A stretch of DNA of 14,215 bases. It comes from Xanthobacteraceae bacterium. Its GTDB lineage: Bacteria; Pseudomonadota; Alphaproteobacteria; Rhizobiales; Xanthobacteraceae. The translations under genes were made by a program, and so were the position numbers. Below, piece after piece: positions 1 to 5,602 of the stretch (the first letter of the stretch is position 1; the number at the start of each line of letters is the position of its first letter). The notes beneath the pieces are model-generated. The model was not told the origin of the DNA and searched no databases. It saw only the letters and a list, made by a program, of their open reading frames with translations. The stretch lies in contig JASHRY010000091.1 in assembly GCA_030037105.1 (NCBI GenBank), positions 1 through 14,215 of the forward strand, read 5' to 3'.

Positions 1-720
1 GTCGCCAAGGTGACCGGCATCCCGGCGGCCAAGATCGCGGCGCGGATCATGGCCGGCGAATCGCTGAAAAGCTTCACGCTGAAGCCGCGGAGATTCGAGC
101 CCGCCGCCGCCCGCCACATCGGCGTCAAGGAGGCGGTTTTTCCCTTCGCGCGTTTCGGAGCGGACGTCGACACCGTACTCGGACCGGAGATGAAGTCGAC
201 CGGGGAAGTCATGGGCATCGACCGCGACTACAACATCGCCTTCGTCAAGAGCCAGCTCGGCGGCGGCTCGCGGCTGCCGCAGAGCGGCACCGTATTCGTC
301 TCGGTCAAGGATGCCGACAAACCTCGCATTCTCGCGACGGTCCGCCTGCTCGTTGCGTTGGGCTTCCGGATCCTGGCCACGTCAGGGACTCAGCGCTACC
401 TCGCCGGGGAGGGCGTTGCCGCGGTCAAGATCAACAAGGTGGCGGAAGGTCGTCCGCATATTGTCGACGCCATCAAGAACGGCGAGGTGCACCTCGTCTT
501 CAACACCACGGAGGGGGCAACGGCGCTTGCCGACAGCCGGTCGCTCCGGCGCGCGGCCCTCTTGCATAAAGTCCCATACTACACCACTCTCTCAGGGGCC
601 GTCGCCGCAGCGCAGGGTATCAAGGCCTATCTCGGGGGAGACCTCGAGGTCTATGCGCTGCAACATTATTTTGCGGCCGCCTCTGATCCTGAATCGGAGC
701 AGCCTAAGCGACGGCTGTAG
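1..720 (+). CDS. carB: Carbamoyl-phosphate synthase large subunit, C-terminal part (partial)
   Basis: This is the 3' end of carB; the frame is open from base 1, so the gene starts outside the window. The enzyme makes carbamoyl phosphate from glutamine-derived ammonia, bicarbonate and two ATP in the cytoplasm, for pyrimidine and arginine synthesis. The first ~90 residues are the end of the second ATP-grasp half, with the family-typical [11 protein letters not shown] stretch (about 190-225). The rest, from about base 290 ([12 protein letters not shown]), is the MGS-like allosteric domain with TSGT and FNTTEG motifs; it binds regulators such as UMP or ornithine in studied enzymes. About 239 of the usual ~1,100 residues are present. 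The gene ends with TAG, 85 bp before greA. The family assignment is secure; only the N-terminal part is unseen. Confidence 0.96.
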   Translation, partial: VAKVTGIPAAKIAARIMAGESLKSFTLKPRRFEPAAARHIGVKEAVFPFARFGADVDTVLGPEMKSTGEVMGIDRDYNIAFVKSQLGGGSRLPQSGTVFVSVKDADKPRILATVRLLVALGFRILATSGTQRYLAGEGVAAVKINKVAEGRPHIVDAIKNGEVHLVFNTTEGATALADSRSLRRAALLHKVPYYTTLSGAVAAAQGIKAYLGGDLEVYALQHYFAAASDPESEQPKRRL

Positions 721-805
721 AGACAGAGTTTGTAGTCGCGTGGCCAAGCGATGCTTCGGCCCGCGACGGAAGTTTTGTCTCTGCGGCTTTGGAGGTTGAG
801 GATCG

Positions 806-1279
806 ATGGACAAGATTCCGATGACGGCAGAGGGCTATGCTGCGCTTGAGGCCGAACTCAAGCATTGCCAGCAAGTGGAGCGGCCGCGCATCATCCAGCA
901 AATCACCGACGCGCGCACCCATGGCGATCTCTCGGAGAATGCCGAATACCATGCGGCCAAGGAGTCGCAATCGATCAATGAGGGCCGCATCGCCGAGCTC
1001 GAGGACAAGCTGGCGCGCGCCGAAATCATTGACGTGTCGAAACTTTCCGGCGACACGATCACGTTCGGCGCGACCGTGACCCTGATCGACGAGGATACCG
1101 ACAAGAAAACGGTTTGGCAGATCGTTGGCGAGCCCGAGGCCGACGCCAAGAAGGGCAAGATTTCCATCACCTCGCCGCTGGCACGGGCTCTCGTCGGCAA
1201 GAAAAAGGGCGTCCAAGTCGAGGTCGTCACCCCCGGCGGCGCCAAGGCCTACGAGATCGTCAAGATCGAATGGAAGTAA
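806..1279 (+). CDS. greA: Transcription elongation factor GreA
   Basis: GreA is a 157-residue cytoplasmic factor, the usual family length. It inserts a coiled coil into the RNA polymerase secondary channel and stimulates cleavage of backtracked RNA so that stalled polymerase can resume. The N-terminal coiled coil covers about residues 10-75. Its tip carries [13 protein letters not shown], with the acidic residues D41 and E44 that coordinate the catalytic Mg2+ in known GreA proteins. The C-terminal FKBP-like domain (about 80-157) includes [15 protein letters not shown]. The start ATG follows a GGAGG...GAGG purine-rich ribosome-binding region at about 790-801. carB upstream and trxB downstream are common neighbours in Hyphomicrobiales. 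A short GC hairpin without a T-run follows the stop (1286-1303). Nothing odd was seen. Confidence 0.97.
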   Translation: MDKIPMTAEGYAALEAELKHCQQVERPRIIQQITDARTHGDLSENAEYHAAKESQSINEGRIAELEDKLARAEIIDVSKLSGDTITFGATVTLIDEDTDKKTVWQIVGEPEADAKKGKISITSPLARALVGKKKGVQVEVVTPGGAKAYEIVKIEWK

Positions 1280-1285
1280 GTCCGT

Positions 1286-1303
1286 GCGCCGTCATTGCGG
1301 CGC
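1286..1303 (+). terminator. Weak hairpin after greA
   Basis: GCGCCG (1286-1291) pairs with CGGCGC (1298-1303) across a 6-nt loop, seven bases after the greA stop codon. There is no following T-tract, so it is not a classical intrinsic terminator. It may only stabilise the mRNA 3' end or assist Rho-dependent termination. Confidence 0.25.
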
Positions 1304-1469
1304 CGAGCCAACGGAAGGTGCAAGGCGTGGCGGTCCGGCGACAGGCTGCGGTGAGTCCCGAAAACCGGCGCCCGAACGCCACTGAACGCGTCAAAATCCT
1401 CCCTCCGGTCATGGATTGCGGGCTCGCAGGCTGTGCCTGTATCCCGGAATGATCTGCTGGATGAATGGG

Positions 1470-1506
1470 TTGCATATCTTGCATAGCTCCTGAAAATCCC
1501 TACATT
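1470..1506 (+). promoter_or_regulatory. Possible trxB promoter
   Basis: TTGCAT (1479-1484) could be the -35 element and TACATT (1501-1506) the -10, with a 16-bp spacer. A second TTGCAT at 1470 makes a direct repeat that could be a regulator site. The match to consensus is only moderate, and the call rests on it being the best AT-rich candidate in the gap. Confidence 0.3.
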
Positions 1507-1633
1507 GCAGCGAATGGCTGCGCACCTGCCGGGTATTTTCGCATTCCGGCACGCGGGCCGTCGGCGGAAGTCCAGATAACCGACTTCGCGGGGCTTCCAG
1601 GCAGGCGATCGGTGCATCAACCTGCCTTAATGG

Positions 1634-2617
1634 ATGGACGCGCCGGTGACGAAAACCACCCACGCCAAAATCGTCATCATCGGATCGGGACCTGCGGGCT
1701 ATACGGCGGCGATCTATGCCGCCCGCGCCATGCTCAATCCGGTCCTGATCCAAGGCATCGAGCCCGGCGGCCAACTGACCGTCACCACGGATGTCGAGAA
1801 CTATCCAGGCTTCGCCGACGTGATCCAAGGGCCGTGGCTCATGGAACAGATGGCGAAGCAGGCAGCCCATGTCGGCACCAAGCTCGTCGCCGATCACGCG
1901 GGCAAGGTCGATCTTGCCAGGCGCCCGTTCCGCGTGGAATGCGATTCCGGCGACATCTATGTCGCGGAGACGCTGATTCTGGCGACCGGCGCCCAGGCGC
2001 GCTGGCTCGACCTGCCGTCGGAGCAGAAATTCCGTGGCTATGGCGTATCCGCCTGCGCGACCTGCGACGGATTCTTCTATCGCGGCAAGGAGGTCCTGGT
2101 CATCGGCGGCGGCAATACCGCGGCCGAAGAGGCGCTGTTCCTCACCAATTTCGCCAGCAAGGTCACGCTCGTGCACCGGCGCGACAGTCTGCGCGCGGAG
2201 AAGATTCTGCAGGACCGGCTGTTCAAGAATCCGAAGATCGCCGTCATCTGGGACACGGTGCTCGACGACATCGGCGGCCTGGAGAATCCGCGTAAAGTGA
2301 CCCGTGCGCGGCTGAAGAACGTCAAGACCGGCGCGATTCACGAGCGCCCGGTCGATGGCATTTTCATCGCCATCGGCCATACGCCGGCGACCGCACTCGT
2401 CGCCGGCCAGGTGGAGATGAAACCGTCCGGCTACATCAAGACCGCTCCGCATTCGACGGCGACCTCGGTCGTCGGCTTGTTCGCGGCCGGCGATGTCGCC
2501 GACGATGTCTACCGACAAGCCGTCACCGCCGCCGGATTGGGCTGCATGGCTGCGCTCGAAGCCGAAAAATTCCTCGCCGCGCACGGCGAAGCCGAGTCGC
2601 GCCTGGCAGCGGAATGA
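1634..2617 (+). CDS. trxB: Thioredoxin-disulfide reductase
   Basis: This FAD/NADPH enzyme reduces thioredoxin in the cytoplasm and so supplies electrons to ribonucleotide reductase, peroxidases and methionine sulfoxide reductases. It has 327 residues, the normal size for bacterial low-Mr TrxB. The FAD-binding GSGPAG is at residues 17-22, GGQLT at 45-49 and ENYPGF at 55-60. The redox-active CATC motif is at 141-144. The NADPH-domain IGGGNTA is at 157-163, followed by HRRDSLRAEK at 181-190. The C-terminal FAD motif LFAAGDVAD and the closing QAVTAAGLGCMAAL are intact. The ATG at 1634 gives a short N-terminal tail before the Rossmann strand, but no clear Shine-Dalgarno precedes it; GTG at 1646 is an alternative start. 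The lsrB-like gene begins 52 bp downstream, the order also found in Sinorhizobium. An exported MsrB, a thioredoxin-pathway client in principle, lies 5 kb away. Confidence 0.96.
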   Translation: MDAPVTKTTHAKIVIIGSGPAGYTAAIYAARAMLNPVLIQGIEPGGQLTVTTDVENYPGFADVIQGPWLMEQMAKQAAHVGTKLVADHAGKVDLARRPFRVECDSGDIYVAETLILATGAQARWLDLPSEQKFRGYGVSACATCDGFFYRGKEVLVIGGGNTAAEEALFLTNFASKVTLVHRRDSLRAEKILQDRLFKNPKIAVIWDTVLDDIGGLENPRKVTRARLKNVKTGAIHERPVDGIFIAIGHTPATALVAGQVEMKPSGYIKTAPHSTATSVVGLFAAGDVADDVYRQAVTAAGLGCMAALEAEKFLAAHGEAESRLAAE

Positions 2618-2669
2618 TTTGTCTCTTCTCTTCCTGCTGCGCGGGAAGCGGGAGAAGGTGTTCGAAAAC

Positions 2670-3560
2670 ATGGATTGGGATAAGCTTAAGGTCTTTCACG
2701 CCGCGGCCGAGGCGGGCAGCTTCACCCATGCCGGCGAGCAACTCTCGCTCTCGCAATCGGCGGTGTCACGGCAGGTGAGCGCCCTCGAACAGGAGCTTGC
2801 AGTCTCGCTGTTCCATCGCCATGCCCGCGGATTGATCCTGACCGAACAGGGCGAACTGCTCTATCGCACCACTCACGACGTTTTCATAAAGCTGGAAGCC
2901 GCACGCGCCAAGCTGACCGACAGCCGCGAGCGGCCGAACGGCGACTTGCGGGTGACCACGACGCCGGGCATCGGCGTGCACTGGCTCACGCCGCGGCTCG
3001 GCGAGTTCGTCGATCTTTACCCGGAAGTGCACATCACACTGCTCACCACCGAAGAGGAGCTGGATTTGGCCATGCGCGAGGCCGACGTCGCCATCCGGCT
3101 GCGCCAGCCGACGCAGCCGGACTTGATCCAGCGCAAGCTGTTTTCAGTGCATGTCCACGCTTACGCCTCCCCCGAATATCTCAAACGCTTCGGCACGCCG
3201 CGCACGTTCGAGGAACTCGACAATCACCGTTTGCTGTCGCTCGGCGGCAATGTGCCGAGCTATCTGCAACGCTCGCTGCTGCTGACCGAGATGGGGCGCG
3301 ACGGCAAGGGACCGCGCACGCCTCACCTCGTCATCAACAATATTCTCGGCATTCTGCGCGCCTGCCAGCGCGGCATTGGCATTGCCATGCTGCCGGACTA
3401 TTTGGTCGAGGGCGACGGCGGCTTGGTGCAGCTCTTCTCCGAAGCCGATCCGATCGCGCTCGACGCCTTCTTCGTCTATCCGGAAGAGCTCAAGAACGTC
3501 GCGCGCGTGCAGGCCTTTCGCGACTTTCTTGTCGCCAACGCGCAACGTTGGAATTTCTAA
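2670..3560 (+). CDS. lsrB: LysR-type transcriptional regulator, LsrB/VtlR-like
   Basis: This is a 296-residue LysR-family DNA-binding regulator. Residues 1-60 form the winged helix-turn-helix, with DWDKLKVFHAAAEAGSFTHA and LSQSAVSRQVSALE. Residues ~90-290 form the periplasmic-binding-protein-like effector domain. The frame is open back to 2493, but that extension overlaps the trxB coding sequence and looks non-coding. The ATG at 2670 gives the standard LysR N-terminus and has GAGAAGG (2652-2658) as a possible, somewhat distant ribosome-binding site. The N-terminal sequence and the position directly after trxB match LsrB of Sinorhizobium and VtlR of Brucella/Agrobacterium as I remember them. 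Those proteins control AbcR small RNAs, and LsrB also affects lipopolysaccharide and oxidative-stress genes. Only one cysteine (C232) is visible, whereas several are reported for S. meliloti LsrB. LysR family membership is certain; orthology is very likely. Confidence 0.88.
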   Translation: MDWDKLKVFHAAAEAGSFTHAGEQLSLSQSAVSRQVSALEQELAVSLFHRHARGLILTEQGELLYRTTHDVFIKLEAARAKLTDSRERPNGDLRVTTTPGIGVHWLTPRLGEFVDLYPEVHITLLTTEEELDLAMREADVAIRLRQPTQPDLIQRKLFSVHVHAYASPEYLKRFGTPRTFEELDNHRLLSLGGNVPSYLQRSLLLTEMGRDGKGPRTPHLVINNILGILRACQRGIGIAMLPDYLVEGDGGLVQLFSEADPIALDAFFVYPEELKNVARVQAFRDFLVANAQRWNF

Positions 3561-3706
3561 CAATTCCGCCTGCCGTGCGGCGATGCGCGAGCGACGCAAA
3601 ACTTGTCCCGCCCCACTTTCCATTCGCCGCGTGCGCGGGAGATGAGGAAATGGAATTGCTTCGTCCCCCCTTCACTTCTCGGCATACGCAGAGGACGCAA
3701 TCATTT

Positions 3707-3728
3707 TGCCAGCATCGCATGGCTGGCA
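3707..3728. promoter_or_regulatory. Inverted repeat, candidate LysR-type operator upstream of the sRNA
   Basis: TGCCAGC (3707-3713) and GCTGGCA (3722-3728) form a perfect 7-bp inverted repeat with an 8-bp centre. The centre of symmetry lies about 58 bp before the predicted RNA start near 3776, close to where LysR-type activators usually place their recognition site. No T-run follows, so it is unlikely to be the lsrB terminator. Assignment to the neighbouring LsrB-like protein is inference. Confidence 0.4.
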
Positions 3729-3759
3729 TGTCGTCACATTGTATGACCGCAGTGCGAAT

Positions 3760-3774
3760 CGCATATGATATGCG
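3760..3774 (+). promoter_or_regulatory. Palindromic -10 region of the candidate sRNA
   Basis: CGCATATGATATGCG is a perfect 15-bp palindrome around a central G and contains TATGAT (3764-3769), a 5/6 match to the sigma-70 -10 hexamer. No good -35 hexamer sits at normal spacing; the nearest is TTGTAT at 3739-3744. That would fit a promoter needing an activator. The predicted transcription start is near 3776. Confidence 0.45.
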
Positions 3775-3775
3775 C

Positions 3776-3911
3776 GCTACGGAGCAAGCGGTCGCCACGT
3801 CCTCCCAAAAGGCAACCGTCATGCCGGTAGCTGTTCCCCTCTGGACGGTGATCGCCGGCGCCCCCAACGCCGGCGCACTCGGACCGGGTCCGCAAGGGCC
3901 CGGTTTCTTTT
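3776..3911 (+). ncRNA. Candidate trans-acting small RNA, AbcR (alpha-r15)-like
   Basis: About 136 nt between a promoter-like sequence and a strong terminator have small-RNA structure and no convincing ORF. Hairpin 1 pairs CGGTCGCC (3789-3796) with GGCAACCG (3811-3818), with one mismatch, and exposes CUCCC in a 14-nt loop (3797-3810). A pyrimidine-rich single strand with GUUCCCCUCU follows (about 3833-3842). Hairpin 2 is a perfect 8-bp stem (3853-3860/3868-3875) with a CCCCCAA loop. Hairpin 3 is the terminator. C-rich anti-Shine-Dalgarno loops like these are the hallmark of AbcR sRNAs, which bind mRNAs of ABC transporters with Hfq in rhizobia, Agrobacterium and Brucella. In S. meliloti and A. 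tumefaciens, abcR genes lie in the intergenic region next to lsrB/vtlR, the same position as here. Those species have two tandem copies; only one is visible here. The family name rests on synteny and structure, not on an alignment. Confidence 0.62.
3881..3911 (+). terminator. Intrinsic terminator of the candidate sRNA
   Basis: ACCGGGTCC (3883-3891) pairs with GGGCCCGGT (3896-3904), with one G-U wobble, across a GCAA tetraloop. TTTCTTTT follows immediately. This is the clearest Rho-independent terminator in the window. It ends a + strand transcript well beyond lsrB, so it points to a separate RNA gene. Confidence 0.8.
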
Positions 3912-4247
3912 ACCGGGCGAGACCGGTCTTACGGACGGGTGCATGATATGAGATGGTTCGTTGCGCCGGTCGGGTGGCTGAGATAAGAACGCTTGCGTCG
4001 AGGTTTGACCAGCGCCCAAGCCGGAGACTGGAAAACCGGTCGACCAGAGCATGATCCGGAAAAGTGGGAATCGATTTTCCGATAAAGATCATGCTCCCCA
4101 GGAAGCCGGAGCGTAATTTGGTTTAATGTAATTGGATTGCGCTCGACACGAGAGACGGGGCGCGTTGCAGGTTCGTGGCAGATGACGGGATCATCGCAGG
4201 GACGCGCGATCAAGGATGTCAAGCGTGACAATTGGACTTGATCCGCC
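3912..4247. other. Gap between the sRNA and the glycosyltransferase gene
   Basis: No protein gene was recognised on either strand. The gap contains the 50-bp palindromic repeat at 4047-4096. After it comes an AT-richer stretch (about 4112-4138, TAATTTGGTTTAATGTAATT) that could carry a promoter for the glycosyltransferase gene starting at 4248. No strong -35/-10 pair could be defined. The segment 3912-4046 shows no structure I can interpret. Confidence 0.45.
4047..4096. repeat. 50-bp palindromic intergenic repeat
   Basis: The outer arms GAGCATGATC (4047-4056) and GATCATGCTC (4087-4096) are perfect reverse complements. Inside them CGGAAAA (4057-4063) pairs with TTTTCCG (4075-4081). The 17-bp arm pairing is interrupted only by a five-base bulge (ATAAA). 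I recall near-identical 'GAGCATGATCCGGAAAA...' palindromes scattered between genes in Bradyrhizobium and relatives, so this is probably one copy of a REP-like family. It could form a cruciform or an RNA hairpin; no function is known to me. Confidence 0.8.
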
Positions 4248-5426
4248 ATGCGTTTGGCATTCGGCATCGTTCGACTCTTCCCCGAAGGGGGGCTGCAGCG
4301 TCATTGCCTCGGCGTCGCCCGCCTCTTGCTCGATCGCGGTCACAAGGTCACGCTGTTCACGTCGCATAATCTTTGTGAGCTTCCGGAACACTTGCCCCTG
4401 AGGTTGCTGCCGGTTCGCGCCTACACCAACCACGGAACCGACTGGGCTTTTGCCCGGCAGTTCAATGCCGCCGTGGCCGGCCAATTTGATCGAGTTGTCG
4501 GCTTCAACAAGATCATCGGCCTCGACATCCTCTACTGCGCCGACCCGCCGGTCGAAGATCGGCTACGCAGCCGCTGGCAGCGGATTTTGCCGCGATACCG
4601 GGCGCGCTTGAGATTGGAAGGCGAATCCTTCCGGCCGTCCTCATCCACTCACATCATTGCCGTGACGCGTGAATTGGCGGATGCCTACCGGCAATATTGG
4701 GGGCTCGGCATGAATCGGTTCACGGTTATTCCGCCGGTCATCGAACCAGCCCGTCGCCGGCCCGACCTCCGCCGGCCTGACCGGCGCAACGAACTTCGCG
4801 CCGCTCTCCGGTTGCCGGCAGGCGGCCCAGTCTGGCTCTGGATTGGCGCCAAACCCCATGTCAAGGGTCTCGATCGCGTGCTTGCGGCTCTGGCCGTGAA
4901 GCCGAATGCCACCCTGCTCATTGTCGGCACGACGGCGGACCGCGGCGAAGGGCGAGCAGCGGCCGCGCAAGCGCGCCGGCTCGGTGTCTTCGACCGCGTG
5001 CGTTTCTTCGGTTACCGCGAAGATATTCCGCAGTTCTTCGCGGTCTCCGACGTGCTCGTCCATCCCGCACGCAGGGACGTGACCGGCCAGGTCATATTGG
5101 AAGCGATCGTCAATGGTGTTCCGGTTGTCGCCTCGGCTTGCTGCGGTTTTGCCGGACATGTTCGCGCCGCCGACGCCGGCGTTGTGTTGTCCGAGCCGTT
5201 CGCGCAGGGCGATCTCGAGACGGCGCTCGCCCGTGTCGAGGAGCCGGCGCTTGCCGGCTTCTTTTCTAAGAACGGAATTGAATATGGCCGCAACGTGGTG
5301 CCGCTCGACGGTCGCACCGTCGCGGCCGACGTCATCGAAAACGATTCCCATTACCGTCCGGTGGCCGAGGTTGCACAAATAATGAAACCGGCGGTCATCA
5401 CGCCGTCGATGCCGGTGCCGGACTGA
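4248..5426 (+). CDS. WaaG/RfaG-like LPS-core glycosyltransferase (GT4)
   Basis: This is a 392-residue GT-B fold glycosyltransferase of family GT4. The N-terminal acceptor domain begins MRLAFGIVRLFPEGGLQRHC, with the glycine-rich GGLQR loop (14-18). VVGFNKIIGLDILYCADPP (about 83-101) closely matches E. coli WaaG, which adds the first glucose to the heptose core of lipopolysaccharide at the inner membrane. The C-terminal donor domain has IGAKPHVKGLDR (199-210) and the sugar-nucleotide site HPARRDVTGQVILEAIVNG (272-290). In the E-x7-E motif the first Glu is Asp here (D277, E285). The length fits WaaG plus a tail of about 20 residues. No good Shine-Dalgarno precedes the ATG. The stop codon lies in the end of a MITE-like element, so the C-terminus may have been altered by its insertion. 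WaaG-like family is strongly supported; donor and acceptor sugars are not known. Confidence 0.85.
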   Translation: MRLAFGIVRLFPEGGLQRHCLGVARLLLDRGHKVTLFTSHNLCELPEHLPLRLLPVRAYTNHGTDWAFARQFNAAVAGQFDRVVGFNKIIGLDILYCADPPVEDRLRSRWQRILPRYRARLRLEGESFRPSSSTHIIAVTRELADAYRQYWGLGMNRFTVIPPVIEPARRRPDLRRPDRRNELRAALRLPAGGPVWLWIGAKPHVKGLDRVLAALAVKPNATLLIVGTTADRGEGRAAAAQARRLGVFDRVRFFGYREDIPQFFAVSDVLVHPARRDVTGQVILEAIVNGVPVVASACCGFAGHVRAADAGVVLSEPFAQGDLETALARVEEPALAGFFSKNGIEYGRNVVPLDGRTVAADVIENDSHYRPVAEVAQIMKPAVITPSMPVPD

Positions 5427-5582
5427 TACCAATGGCATTGAACAGTCATCCATGCCTGTCATCGTCCGCGAAGGCGAAGGCGGACGATGCAGTCAACACC
5501 GATGTGTCAGCGAATACTGGATCATCCGCCGGCGCGGATGATGACACCAACACGAGTCGGCGTTTAATGCCGCTGGTATGAG
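5423..5582. mobile_element. MITE-like element with terminal inverted repeats (~160 bp)
   Basis: The ends are inverted repeats: ATACCAATGGCATTGAAC (5426-5443) against the reverse complement of 5562-5579, ATACCAGCGGCATTAAAC, with 15 of 18 positions equal. The similarity continues about three bases further out. Inside are two hairpins: CATCGTCCGC/GCGGACGATG (5460-5469/5480-5489) and ATCATCCGC/GCGGATGAT (5521-5529/5534-5542). The outer arms of these two also pair with each other (5458-5469 with 5534-5545, 11 of 12). It encodes no protein. It fits a non-autonomous miniature inverted-repeat element, and the internal motifs look like repeats common in Bradyrhizobium-type genomes. It separates two convergent glycosyltransferase genes, and its hairpins may also end their transcripts. 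Confidence 0.65.
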
Positions 5583-5602
5583 CATTCGGAAATCGGCCGA
5601 GG

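Larger units (their letters stand above)
1280..1633. other. greA-trxB intergenic region (354 bp)
   Basis: No protein gene with family-like sequence was found on either strand. The open frames here, including minus-strand frames reaching 1620 and 2671, are rich in Arg/Pro/Ala, match no family I recognise, and run antisense to trxB. The only structured stretch is a relatively AT-rich segment at about 1465-1515. It has two TTGCAT hexamers nine bases apart (1470-1475 and 1479-1484), and the second lies 16 bp before TACATT (1501-1506). This could be a promoter driving trxB with a 5' leader of about 120 nt. The rest is unexplained. Confidence 0.5.

Noticed and set aside
2493..2669. N-terminal extension of the LysR-type regulator by 59 codons.
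   Set aside because: It overlaps trxB coding sequence and would precede the standard LysR helix-turn-helix with unrelated Pro/Ser/Arg-rich residues.
1409..2671. A 420-codon minus-strand frame opposite trxB.
   Set aside because: trxB on the + strand carries all catalytic motifs; the antisense product resembles no family.
3548..3946. A 132-codon frame downstream of lsrB.
   Set aside because: It runs through the sRNA promoter, hairpins and terminator and has no protein-like pattern.
5458..5545. The two hairpins considered as a short CRISPR-like repeat pair.
   Set aside because: Only two imperfect units in inverted arrangement inside terminal repeats; no regular spacers and no cas genes.
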